NCBI RefSeq assembly: GCF_012985465.1
Contig: NZ_JAAQWN010000003.1
Span: forward strand, 548,915-612,914
Direction: 5' to 3'
DNA length: 64,000 nt
Origin: Pseudomonas sp. WS 5079
Lineage (GTDB): Bacteria; Pseudomonadota; Gammaproteobacteria; Pseudomonadales; Pseudomonadaceae
Each line of letters starts with the position of its first letter. Position 1 is the stretch's first letter. Below the pieces are notes generated by a model. It was not told where the DNA came from. It worked only from the letters and a program-made list of their open reading frames with translations, and did no database searches. A program made the position numbers and the translations under genes. Of this stretch, positions 18,867 through 26,924 are shown piece after piece.

Positions 18867-19424
18867 ATGTTGCGTCGTATCGCTTTGCTCGCTTTTGCCG
18901 TGCTTTTGGGCGGATGCCAGACCAGCCAGGTCAACCACGATTTTGACGCCAGTCGCGACTTTGCCGCCTACCGCAGTTGGGCCTGGAAAGACCCAGCGTT
19001 GCAGTACCGCCCCGATGATCCACGGATCAAGAGCGACCTCACCGAACAGCGCATCCGCCAGGCGGTGGCCGACCAACTCGACCAGCGCGGCTTGCGCCCG
19101 GCGGCCCCGGGGGCCAAGGCTGATGTGAACGTGCAGGCCTACCTGATCGTCGAGGATCGCCAGCAGCAAGTCACCACCAACTACGGTGGCGCCTGGGGCG
19201 GCCCGTGGAATGGCTATTGGGGTGCGCCGATGTACAACGAAACCCGCAACGTCACCTACAAGGTCGCCACCCTCCAGATCGACCTGCTCGACGGCAAGGA
19301 CGGCAAGTTGGTATGGCGCGGCAGTGACGAACAGATGATGAGCAGCTCGCCCAACCCCCAGGACCGCAATGCGGCGATCCGGGCGACGGTGACCAAAGTG
19401 CTGTCCAACTACCCGCCTCGCTAA
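18867..19424 (+). CDS. DUF4136 lipoprotein, second copy
   Basis: A 185-residue paralogue of the preceding protein, with signal MLRRIALLAFAVLLGGCQTS and the lipidated cysteine at residue 17. Both copies share the YRxWAWxxx segment and the Q(A/R)..[10 protein letters not shown] segment, showing tandem duplication, but overall divergence is substantial. A glycine/tryptophan-rich stretch (YGGAWGGPWNGYWG) replaces the tyrosine-rich insert. RBS GGAGAA precedes the start. No catalytic residues can be assigned. Confidence 0.87.
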   Translation: MLRRIALLAFAVLLGGCQTSQVNHDFDASRDFAAYRSWAWKDPALQYRPDDPRIKSDLTEQRIRQAVADQLDQRGLRPAAPGAKADVNVQAYLIVEDRQQQVTTNYGGAWGGPWNGYWGAPMYNETRNVTYKVATLQIDLLDGKDGKLVWRGSDEQMMSSSPNPQDRNAAIRATVTKVLSNYPPR

Positions 19425-19444
19425 GTCGTACTCGGTCCGTGTAG

Positions 19445-19677
19445 GGCCGCTGCATCACTGCGATGCGGGCGCTGCGGTTTAGCAGGTACACCGAGGCGAT
19501 CCCATCGCAGCCTCGCCGGGGCTCGACAGCTCCCACATTCGATCTGTGTTGCCAAGATAAATCTGCAGGTGTCGCGGCTCCCCTGTGGGAGCTGTCGAGC
19601 CCCGGCGAGGCTGCGATGGGATCGACTCCGTACAACTCGATACACCGAGGTGCCCGCATCACTGCCATGCAGCGGCC
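19445..19677. repeat. Composite nested palindrome (REP family)
   Basis: A 233-base symmetric structure filling most of the 394-base gap before tadG. Outer arms GGCCGCTGCAT (19445-19455) and ATGCAGCGGCC (19667-19677) enclose perfect 41-base inner arms (19497-19537 and 19584-19624), which begin CGATCCCATCGCAGCCTCGC. A TACACCGAGG direct repeat occurs on both flanks (about 19487 and 19641). The GGGGCTCGACAGCTCCCACA core marks it as a REP subfamily distinct from the others here. The rest of the gap is the tadG upstream region. Confidence 0.85.
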
Positions 19678-19712
19678 GGACTAGCCAGCGTCGAGCGGTG
19701 TTTCTTTCCGTC

Positions 19713-19731
19713 AGTCGCCAAAGTGGCGACT
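19713..19731. promoter_or_regulatory. Dyad upstream of tadG
   Basis: AGTCGCCA-aag-TGGCGACT is a perfect 8-base dyad about 90 bases before the tadG start. It could be an operator for the locus regulator or a terminator stem of something upstream; no T-run follows, so an operator is the better guess. A similar half (AGTCGCAAAGT) occurs upstream of pprB at 25507-25517. Confidence 0.4.
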
Positions 19732-19818
19732 TGCCAGCGTACCTTGCAAGCCTTGTCTACACTGCTGTTGACTACAGGAGAGTAAGCGCTCGGCAGTTCG
19801 CCGGCAAAGGAGTGCTCG

Positions 19819-21756
19819 ATGTCTCCCCGACTTCGTTCTGGCCAACGTGGCGCAATCGGTCTGGTATTCGCCGGCACCCTGGCATTGGCTCTGGTGTTTC
19901 TGTTGCTGGTGGTCGATAGCGGCCGCCTGTACCTGGAAAAACGCAAGCTACAGGCCGTTGCCGACACCGCCGCCCTGGAAGCCGCCAATCGCGGCGGGCA
20001 GTGCTCCGCCAGCACTACGGCGGTGGACTACGCCAAGCAGAACGCCACCCGCAATGGTTTCACCGTTGTCGCCAATGACAACAGCCGCGCGCTGGCGGTG
20101 ACGTGTGGGACGTTGTTGACCAATGGCCTCAACACCCGTGTATTTACGGCGGATGCCACCAAGAATGAGGCCATCCGCGTAGTCGCGAGCCGCACCGTCA
20201 CCACTGGTATCGCCAATGGGGTGTGGAAGTTGTTCAGCGGGACGTACAACGCAAGTACTACGTTGACTGCGACAGCGGTGGCGGCGCTGGCGCCGCCGGT
20301 GGCGCAGTTGACGATTCGCAGCTCGTTGCTGACGGTCAATTCGGCTCAATCAGACATCTTGAACAAAACCATCGGTGGCTTGCTTGGTGGTGGCCTTTCC
20401 CTGACCGCCGTGGGTTGGCAGGGCTTGATCAATACCAATGTGAACCTGCTCAGTTACCTGGACCAGTTGGCTATTCAAGCGAATGTGGCGGCGGGTGACT
20501 ACGCGACGCTGCTCAACACCGCGGTTTCGGCGACGCAATTGATCGACGCGGCGGTCAAGGTTCTGCAAACCAACGGTTCGGCGGTCGCGGCGACGATCAC
20601 TAACGTGCTTGCCATCGAGGCCATCGCACCGAATACCAAGGTGCTCAAACTGGGCGATTTGTTAAATGTCGCGACGGGCACGCCCACAGCGGCCTTGAAT
20701 ACGGACGTGCAGTTGTTCCAGTTGCTGCAGGGCGTGGCCCAGCTCTCCAATGGCAATAGTTTGGTGAGGGCAGATTTTCAATTGAGCGTGCCACTGGTCG
20801 CCACCTTCTCAGTCAAAACCAAAGTCATGGAGCCGCCACAGCTATCCGCCATCGGCAACCCCGCCTTGGCCAAGGCTGGCTTGGCTACGGGGACAAATCA
20901 GATTTCCGTGCGCACTGCACAAGTACGCACGCTGATCTCGGTGGATGCGCCGATACTGAAGACGGTTTCTTCAGTGCTGTCGGGGCTGTCAGCCTTGACC
21001 GACCCGGTGACCAAAGTGGTGAAGGGCCTTTTGAACCTGGATCTGGCCGCTATCGTAAACGCTCTTTTGTGTACGTTGTCTTGCGAGCGCACGGATGTAG
21101 ATATTGCCAGCAAGCTGGATATCTACATCGAAGCCGCCAGCGGCGAAAGCCATGTCACCGACTTCACCTGTGCAACGTCCGCCAGCAAGACGCTGACCGC
21201 CTTGGCCACGAGTTCCATGGCCACTCTGGCCGTCGGCAACATTGACCCGGCCAAGGCGTTTTCCTCGTCGACACCGGTCGATGTCCAGCCGATCCGCCTG
21301 ATCGATATCGGGACCCAGCACTGCACCTTGCTGGGGGGCTGCGACCCACGCAAAGCCAACGTCGGCGGCGGTTTTTTGTTAAAGGCACAATCAACTGTGG
21401 GGCAGAGAACAGAAAGCCTGTTTTATTCACCGGTGGCAGAAATGAATACTCTGCCGACCTATAAAAGTATTTCCAGCATCAACATCATCAATAGCCTGGG
21501 CGCCACACTGAGTGGCCTTCAGGTGACCTATGCACCGCCACCCGCCCCGGCTGTGCCAAATGGTGCACTGGCAGGTGTGGCGACACTCCTGACAACAATC
21601 ACCACGACACTGGTCGGGCTCGTCCAAGGGCTTTTGTCGCCGCTGCTGGACCCTATCGTCAATACGCTACTGAGCGCTCTGGGCATCAACCTTGGCAATG
21701 CCGAAGTCGGCGCCAACCTCACCTGCCACATGGGCCGCGCCTACCTTGTGATCTAA
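19819..21756 (+). CDS. tadG: Tad pilus assembly protein TadG
   Basis: A 645-residue pseudopilin-like protein. The N-terminus has the Tad/TadG signature: RSGQRGAIGLVFAGTLALA followed by one membrane helix (about 11-33) and VDSGRLYLEKRKLQAVADTAALEAA. The rest is a large secreted or periplasmic domain rich in A, T, L and N. The ATG at 19819 follows AAAGGAGTGCTCG. It stands alone on the plus strand, and its stop overlaps the stop of pprA on the other strand (CTAA at 21753-21756). In P. aeruginosa tadG is under PprB control; the dyad at 19713-19731 is a candidate site. Confidence 0.88.
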   Translation: MSPRLRSGQRGAIGLVFAGTLALALVFLLLVVDSGRLYLEKRKLQAVADTAALEAANRGGQCSASTTAVDYAKQNATRNGFTVVANDNSRALAVTCGTLLTNGLNTRVFTADATKNEAIRVVASRTVTTGIANGVWKLFSGTYNASTTLTATAVAALAPPVAQLTIRSSLLTVNSAQSDILNKTIGGLLGGGLSLTAVGWQGLINTNVNLLSYLDQLAIQANVAAGDYATLLNTAVSATQLIDAAVKVLQTNGSAVAATITNVLAIEAIAPNTKVLKLGDLLNVATGTPTAALNTDVQLFQLLQGVAQLSNGNSLVRADFQLSVPLVATFSVKTKVMEPPQLSAIGNPALAKAGLATGTNQISVRTAQVRTLISVDAPILKTVSSVLSGLSALTDPVTKVVKGLLNLDLAAIVNALLCTLSCERTDVDIASKLDIYIEAASGESHVTDFTCATSASKTLTALATSSMATLAVGNIDPAKAFSSSTPVDVQPIRLIDIGTQHCTLLGGCDPRKANVGGGFLLKAQSTVGQRTESLFYSPVAEMNTLPTYKSISSINIINSLGATLSGLQVTYAPPPAPAVPNGALAGVATLLTTITTTLVGLVQGLLSPLLDPIVNTLLSALGINLGNAEVGANLTCHMGRAYLVI

Positions 21757-24497
21757 CCCCCACCCACCACCGGCAACTCCACACAAAACCGCGCCCCATG
21801 TTCACTGTTGGCGACGCTCAGGCGTCCGCCCATGTTTTCCACAATGCCGTAGCTCACCGACAACCCCAGCCCGGTGCCGACGCCAATCGGTTTGGTGGTA
21901 AAGAACGGCTCGAAAATCCGCTCCAGCAACCGCGCATCGATGCCGCCGCCGTTGTCTTCGACCCAGATGCGCACGTGGCGGCTGTCGTGTTCGCTGTACA
22001 GGGCGATCCAGGGGTGGAAGTCGTGGTTTTTTTCGTGGCGTGCCATCAGTGCATCGCGGGCGTTGACCACCAGGTTGATCAGTACCTGTTCCAGTTGGTC
22101 GACATGGCCGTTGACCTGTACGCCCAAGTCCATCGGCGTGATGCGCAGGTCCACGCCTTTGCCGCGCAGGCCCTCGCCCAGCAGTGACTGGGTGCCTTCC
22201 ACCGCCTGGGCCGGGTCGAAGGGTTGTTGCTCGACCTCCGAGCGGCGGCCGAACACGCGCATGTGGTCCACCACCCGGGCGGCGCGTTGGACCTGGGCGT
22301 CGATGCGCTGGAGTTTTTCCGTGAGGTAGTCGATCTGCACGTCGCCGTTGCCCAGGCGCTTGAGCACATTGACGATGGCCATGCGCATCACATTCAGCGG
22401 CTGGTTGATCTCATGGGCCAGGCCGGTAGCCATTTCGCCGAGGGTGGCCATTTTTGCGCTTTGGGTCAGTTGCTGCTGGGAGCGACGCACTTCGGTGTTG
22501 TCGCGGCCCACGGCCTGGACTTCCTGCAACTGGCCGTGTTCGTCGAATACGCCACGGTCCGACCAGACCCACCACGCATGTTCGCGCCCCGGCAGTTGCA
22601 GGCTGATTTCAGCCGTACTGACGGGGAATTCCGGGCTCAACTGGCCGATGCGTTTTACAAAGGCGTTGCGCTGTTCTTCAGATAACCAGTGGCCCAGGTT
22701 GATCCCCGGCAACTGGGCCGGCGTGCATTCCAGGTAGTTGGCCAGGGGCGTGTTGCCGAAGGTCAGGGTCAGGTCCGGGCGGTAGCGGCAGATCATCGCC
22801 GGTGAGTCTTCGACGAGGATGCGATAGCGCTCTTCGCTGTCCTTGATCTGTTGCGCCGCCAGGGTCGCTTCGGTGACGTCCAGCCACAGGCCGACGGCCT
22901 CCACCGGCAAGCCGAGGTCGTCGCGCAGCAGCTTGGCTTCGTCCAGCAGCCAGTGGTAGTTGCCCTGGCGATCGCGCACGCGGTAGCGACTGCGCACGCT
23001 GCCTTCGCGCAGCAACTGCCGGGTGCGTTCGAAGTACAGGTCACGGTCTTCGGGGTGTACCCATTCCACGGAGGTGTCGTGGGTGCATTCGGCCAGGGTC
23101 CAGCCCAGCAGCGGCAGCAGGCTGTCGCTGAAGAACGCCGGGTGCAGCGCGCCGTTGACGTAGCGCTGCACGTAGATCACCGCCGGGGAGCTGGCGATCA
23201 GGTTGTCCAGGCGCGCATGGGCGGCGGCGGCCTGCAATTGTTGGTTCTTGATGTCGCTGATGTCGAGCATGAAGCCGATCCAGCGGCGCTGCTCGCCGGC
23301 ACCCAGCACCTGGCCCTGGACGCGGTACCAGATGGGGTTCTGCTTGGCGTCGCTGCGCAGCAGGCGCACGCTGGTCAACAAGGGTTTGCCCAGGGTTTGC
23401 AGGTCTTGCAGGCGGCTGTTGAGTTCCTGGCGGTCGGCGGGGTGGATCAGTTCCAGCCAGTTGGCCAGTACCTGTTTGGTCGGTGCATCTTCCGGGCTCA
23501 GGCTGCGCATCAGCTGTGGGGCCAGCAGGATTTCTTCACCGCTTTCCAGCAATTCCCACCAGCCGGTACCGAGCAGGCCTTGCAAGGCTTCCACCCGTTC
23601 CAGTTGTTGGTGATGACGTTGCTCGCGCAGGCGGCTGAGCAAAGGGGCGGCGAGGGCGGCGGCGAGGTTCAGCCAGTCACGTTCGCTGACGTCGGGGTGG
23701 CCACTGTAGAACCCGCACAGCAACCAGGCGGCCACCCCCTGGCTATCGCGATAGGGCACCAGCAGGCCCTCGGCGCTGCCAAACACGCTGTACAGGCGCG
23801 GGTGTTCGCTGCGGCCCTGGAGGGTTTTCAGGCTCAGCGCGGTGTTGCCGTTGAGGCTGTCCAGGCAGGTACCCAGGCGTTGGCCCGGTTCCCACAACTG
23901 CGGCGCGTCGTGGGCGCTGTAGCCGCTGTAGACCAGCCAGTCCTGGTCCTGCTGGTCGAGCAGGACCATCGCCACGCACGGGATATGCCAGCGCTGGGCC
24001 AGGTTGCGCAGGTGCTCGCTGAACACTTGCGGCAGGCGTGTCAGGCTGCAGACGCGCAGCTGCTCGCTCATCTGGCTGGCCAATTGGTGGTTCTGTTCGC
24101 GCTGCTGGGCCAATTGCCGGCCGCTCAGTAGGTCGCTGATATCCAGCAGGCGCAGGATCCAGCCATCGCCGTCCGGCTCGATCCAGCCACGGGTATGCAG
24201 GATGGTATCGGCGGCACCCTGGAAATCCAGGTCCAGGCTGTGCCGCTGCCAGTCGGCGGGCGTGCCTTCGATGCTCAGGGCGCCAGGCAGGCACAGCAGG
24301 TCGCGCAACAGCGGGTGAGCCGGGGCGCCAAGGTGACGGGCCAACTGTGGGTGCAATGCCCGGCTGATATCCAGCACATGACCTTGCGGGTCCAGGCGCA
24401 GGTGCAAGCCTTGCGCCGGTGGGCTGGCGGGCGTCTCCAGGGCCTGGGCGCTGCTGCGGCCCAGCAGCCTGCCGAAGATTTTGTCACCGGAGTTCAA
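21753..24497 (-). CDS. pprA: PAS-domain sensor histidine kinase PprA
   Basis: A 914-residue histidine kinase, the sensor partner of PprB for the Flp/Tad system. The N-terminal half has a PAS-like and a GAF-like segment (CVAMVLLDQQDQDWLVYSG). At least two more PAS domains follow (SSPAVIYVQRYV and EDSPAMICRYRPD). HisKA carries H695 in GLAHEINQPLN; the ATPase has NLVVNARDAL, DNGGGI and GVGTGLGLSVSYG. No transmembrane span is seen, so it is probably cytoplasmic. I place the start at a TTG (24495-24497) overlapping the TGA of the tadE-like gene (TTGA); longer frames would run deep into that gene. Confidence 0.85.
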   Translation of the reverse strand: MNSGDKIFGRLLGRSSAQALETPASPPAQGLHLRLDPQGHVLDISRALHPQLARHLGAPAHPLLRDLLCLPGALSIEGTPADWQRHSLDLDFQGAADTILHTRGWIEPDGDGWILRLLDISDLLSGRQLAQQREQNHQLASQMSEQLRVCSLTRLPQVFSEHLRNLAQRWHIPCVAMVLLDQQDQDWLVYSGYSAHDAPQLWEPGQRLGTCLDSLNGNTALSLKTLQGRSEHPRLYSVFGSAEGLLVPYRDSQGVAAWLLCGFYSGHPDVSERDWLNLAAALAAPLLSRLREQRHHQQLERVEALQGLLGTGWWELLESGEEILLAPQLMRSLSPEDAPTKQVLANWLELIHPADRQELNSRLQDLQTLGKPLLTSVRLLRSDAKQNPIWYRVQGQVLGAGEQRRWIGFMLDISDIKNQQLQAAAAHARLDNLIASSPAVIYVQRYVNGALHPAFFSDSLLPLLGWTLAECTHDTSVEWVHPEDRDLYFERTRQLLREGSVRSRYRVRDRQGNYHWLLDEAKLLRDDLGLPVEAVGLWLDVTEATLAAQQIKDSEERYRILVEDSPAMICRYRPDLTLTFGNTPLANYLECTPAQLPGINLGHWLSEEQRNAFVKRIGQLSPEFPVSTAEISLQLPGREHAWWVWSDRGVFDEHGQLQEVQAVGRDNTEVRRSQQQLTQSAKMATLGEMATGLAHEINQPLNVMRMAIVNVLKRLGNGDVQIDYLTEKLQRIDAQVQRAARVVDHMRVFGRRSEVEQQPFDPAQAVEGTQSLLGEGLRGKGVDLRITPMDLGVQVNGHVDQLEQVLINLVVNARDALMARHEKNHDFHPWIALYSEHDSRHVRIWVEDNGGGIDARLLERIFEPFFTTKPIGVGTGLGLSVSYGIVENMGGRLSVANSEHGARFCVELPVVGGG

Positions 24498-24931
24498 AAT
24501 TGCAGGCTCGACTGGGCGTGCAACGTGGTCGGCAAGCGGGGCACCGTGCCAATGCCCGGCAGCACGATAAACGGCAGGACGTTCTTCAGGTTGGCCGAGG
24601 GGTAGTTGATCTCGACGGTCAACACGCCTGCGGTGTAGGTCGGATTGATATGGGCCGCCTGGAACTGGAACGTCGCGGGGATCCACTGCAATTGGCTTTG
24701 CACGGTCTGGGTCGCCCGCAGGATCAGCGCCGCATTGTAGTTGGGGGTGCTGGGGTCCAGTGCCACGCTGCGGCGCACGGCTTCGGCGGTAGCCTGGTTG
24801 AACGACTGCAGCAGCAACAGCGGCAGGCTATAGCTGACCATGGCATAGAACACGGCAAAAAAAATCACGAACACTGCCGCAAATTCGATGGCGACGGCGC
24901 CTTTTTGCTTTCTAGGGAGGCTGGTTTTCAT
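24494..24931 (-). CDS. TadE/TadF-like pseudopilin
   Basis: A 145-residue minor pseudopilin of the TadE type (PA4294-like by position). The N-terminus has KQKGAVAIEFAAVFVIFFAV, with the glycine before A-V-A-I-E-F serving as the prepilin peptidase site and a single hydrophobic helix after it. The ATG is at 24929-24931; a GTG three bases earlier is also possible. The stop overlaps the start of pprA, so pilin subunit and sensor kinase are translationally coupled. It is divergent from fppA, which encodes the peptidase that should process it. Confidence 0.87.
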   Translation of the reverse strand: MKTSLPRKQKGAVAIEFAAVFVIFFAVFYAMVSYSLPLLLLQSFNQATAEAVRRSVALDPSTPNYNAALILRATQTVQSQLQWIPATFQFQAAHINPTYTAGVLTVEINYPSANLKNVLPFIVLPGIGTVPRLPTTLHAQSSLQF

Positions 24932-24945
24932 CACTGCGACTACCC

Positions 24946-24963
24946 TGACTGCTACTACCTGAT
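24946..24963 (+). promoter_or_regulatory. Motif shared with the flp/rcpC intergenic region
   Basis: TGACTGCTACTACCTGAT in the tadE-fppA divergent gap matches TGACTACTACTTTGTGAT at 34259-34276 in the rcpC-flp divergent gap at 14 of 18 positions, in the same orientation. As both gaps belong to the PprAB-controlled locus, this is a candidate regulator-binding site. The match was found by eye, without statistics. Confidence 0.35.
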
Positions 24964-25003
24964 ATCAGCATAGAATCAATCGGCAAAATGGGACGGTTTT
25001 TAC

Positions 25004-25477
25004 GTGATCCAAGGCCTCGTGGTAGTTGTCTGGTTGGTGTTGTGTGCAATGCAGGATATTCGCCAGCGACAGATCGCCAATCGCCTGACCCTGGGCGTGG
25101 CGTTGCTGGCGCTGCTCTATCTGCTGTGGAGCGGTAGCACCTGGCTCGGCACGTCCCGGTCTGAAGGGCTGTGGGCGTTGATCCTGGCGCTGCTGTTGAC
25201 GCTGCCCGGCTACGCCCTCGGGCGCCTGGGGGCCGCGGATGTGAAGATGCTCGCGGCGTTGGCGCTGGCGTCGAATTCGACCTACCTGTTGTGGTCGCTG
25301 ATCGGGGCCGGCGCGGCCAATGTCGCCTGGCTGGTCTATGGGCCTCGGCTGTTACCGCTTACCAGTCAAGGCGTTAGAGCGCGCCTGGGTTACCTGGTGG
25401 TGGATCCGTCAAAAAAACTGCCCTTTGCACCGTTTCTTTTAGTGGGTTTTACCTTGGCCTGGCCGTGGCTCCATTAG
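25004..25477 (+). CDS. fppA: Flp prepilin peptidase FppA (TadV)
   Basis: A 157-residue aspartic prepilin peptidase (A24 family), membrane-embedded. It cleaves the leader of Flp and the pseudopilins. Both catalytic aspartates are visible: D19 in QDIRQRQIANRL and D79 in GAADVKMLAAL, the latter in the family G-x-x-D-x-K context. About four to five hydrophobic segments are present. The start is GTG at 25004; no in-frame ATG lies upstream within reach. It lacks the N-terminal methyltransferase domain of PilD, as is usual for TadV-type enzymes. Confidence 0.92.
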   Translation: MIQGLVVVVWLVLCAMQDIRQRQIANRLTLGVALLALLYLLWSGSTWLGTSRSEGLWALILALLLTLPGYALGRLGAADVKMLAALALASNSTYLLWSLIGAGAANVAWLVYGPRLLPLTSQGVRARLGYLVVDPSKKLPFAPFLLVGFTLAWPWLH

Positions 25478-25545
25478 TCGCGGGCGCTCTATATCGCTAT
25501 GTACATAGTCGCAAAGTACGTCTACGTTTATTTGTACCGGTAATT

Positions 25546-25563
25546 AGGAAAGTTCCTCGGAAC
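25546..25563. promoter_or_regulatory. Overlapping palindromes in the pprB leader
   Basis: AGGAA-ag-TTCCT (25546-25557) and GTTCC-tc-GGAAC (25552-25563) overlap, 41 bases before the pprB start. Overlapping dyads of this sort can be alternative operator registers or alternative RNA hairpins. This might reflect autoregulation of pprB, which is unproven. Confidence 0.35.
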
Positions 25564-25603
25564 GGATAGGTCAATCTTTGGCTTGCCAGGCATGGAGTAG
25601 CGC

Positions 25604-26386
25604 GTGAACAAGCTTACATCTGCAGTAAAAGTGCTCGTGGTCGACGATCAACCGCTGATTGTGGAGGAGCTTTGCGAATTTCTTGAAAGCAGCGGTTATC
25701 GCTGTGTCCCGTGTGGCTCCAGCCAGCAGGCCGTGCAACGCTTCAGTGAAGACCCGCAGATCGGCCTGGTGCTGTGTGACCTGCATATGCCGGACATGGA
25801 CGGCATTGAGTTGGTGCAGGCCCTGCAGAAAATTGCCGGCAAGCAGCGTGCCTTCGAAGCCATCATGCTCACTGGCCGGGCGGACAAGCAGGACGTGATC
25901 AAGGCCTTGCGCGTGGGCATCTCCGATTACTACCAAAAGCCCATCAACCTCAATGAGTTGCTCGAAGGCTTGCAGCGCCAGGAGGCCGCCCTGGAAGAGC
26001 GCCACAAGAATCTGCACCTGGGGAACTTGAATCAGAAGCTGCAATATCTTTCCGAGTCCATCGATGACTTGTACCAGGACCTGGACAAGGTCCGTCGCGG
26101 CCCGGCGCCGCAAGCCGAGGGCGAAGGGTCAAGCGAGGAGGCCGAGCGCCTGGAGGTGCCGGCGATCTTCAATCAGTTGTCGCCCCGGCAACTGGACGTC
26201 GCGCGGCTGGTGGGCAAGGGCCAGACCAACTACCAGATTGCCTGCGAGCTGGGTATTACCGAGAACACGGTCAAGTTGTACGTGTCCCAGGTGTTGCGCT
26301 TGACCCATATGCACAACCGCACCCAACTGGCGTTGGCGCTGTCACCGAGCAACTCGGCATTGCGCCAGCGGGTGACGGCGCACTGA
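25604..26386 (+). CDS. pprB: Response regulator PprB
   Basis: A 260-residue two-component regulator for the Tad locus. The receiver domain (8-125) has D14/D15, phosphoacceptor D59 in LCDLHMPDMDG, T in LTGRAD and K in YQKPI. A charged coiled linker (about 128-180) leads to a LuxR-type helix-turn-helix (about 188-250; LSPRQLDVARLVGKGQTN and ITENTVKLYVSQVL). The start is GTG at 25604, preceded by ATGGAGTAGCGC. In P. aeruginosa PprB activates flp-tad and other adhesin genes; by synteny the same is expected here. Confidence 0.92.
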   Translation: MNKLTSAVKVLVVDDQPLIVEELCEFLESSGYRCVPCGSSQQAVQRFSEDPQIGLVLCDLHMPDMDGIELVQALQKIAGKQRAFEAIMLTGRADKQDVIKALRVGISDYYQKPINLNELLEGLQRQEAALEERHKNLHLGNLNQKLQYLSESIDDLYQDLDKVRRGPAPQAEGEGSSEEAERLEVPAIFNQLSPRQLDVARLVGKGQTNYQIACELGITENTVKLYVSQVLRLTHMHNRTQLALALSPSNSALRQRVTAH

Positions 26387-26402
26387 AGCTTTGCGTACAG
26401 CC

Positions 26403-26612
26403 CTGTAGGAGCGGGCAAGCTTAATGCCAGTCAGTTAAGCGCAGATCCCCCCCCTGTGGGAGCGGGCTTGCTCGCGAAGACGTCGGCCCGGCAAACATTG
26501 ATGTTGACTGACCCACCGCTTTCGCGAGCAAGCCCGCTCCCACATTTGATCTTCACTGTCTTGAGCATTGCGTTCGCTTAACTGATCTGCATCAGGGCAA
26601 GCCCGCTCCCAC
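26403..26612. repeat. Nested REP elements (one REPIN inside another)
   Basis: An inner REPIN (26456-26542; GTGGGAGCGGGCTTGCTCGC and its inverted copy) sits inside an outer, imperfect inverted repeat. The outer left arm starts TGTAGGAGCGGGCAAGC and ends in CAGTTAAGCG (26432-26441). The outer right arm starts CGCTTAACTG (26575-26584) and ends GCCCGCTCCCACA near 26612. The arrangement suggests insertion of one element into the loop of another. It lies between pprB and the convergent DUF3613 gene. Confidence 0.8.
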
Positions 26613-26632
26613 ATTTCTCCAGTGGCTGTGGT

Positions 26633-26905
26633 TTATTTGCTACTGCCCGAGCCCCCGCTTGCGTTTTCTTCGTCGAACTTTTCGGGGATCGCGAATTTCT
26701 TGCTCTCCAGCAAACGCTGTATCGCCAGTTCACGTTCGGCGGGCGTTGCCCTCTGTACCGTGGGTGAGGCGGCTTGCCCGTCGACTTGCAGCCTCAGCCA
26801 GTTCTCCGTTTCCTGCTGGGCCTTGGACGAGGGCCCAGGCTCGATGGCCAGTACCGTCAGGGGCAGGGCCAGCAGCGTCAGGCTGGCGAGGTAGGGGAAT
26901 TTCAT
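26633..26905 (-). CDS. DUF3613 family small exported protein
   Basis: A 90-residue protein with signal peptide MKFPYLASLTLLALPLTVLA and a short mature part (ENWLRLQVDGQAA, then TPAERELAIQRLLESKKFAIP) typical of DUF3613. Of the clustered ATGs I chose 26905 because AAGGAG is 6 bases upstream. It is the last gene of the rcpC-tadD series, in the position of PA4298, and ends in a GGSGSSK tail. It presumably assists Tad pilus assembly in the periplasm, but its role is unknown. Confidence 0.83.
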   Translation of the reverse strand: MKFPYLASLTLLALPLTVLAIEPGPSSKAQQETENWLRLQVDGQAASPTVQRATPAERELAIQRLLESKKFAIPEKFDEENASGGSGSSK

Positions 26906-26924
26906 CATCGGCTCCTTCAAGCGC

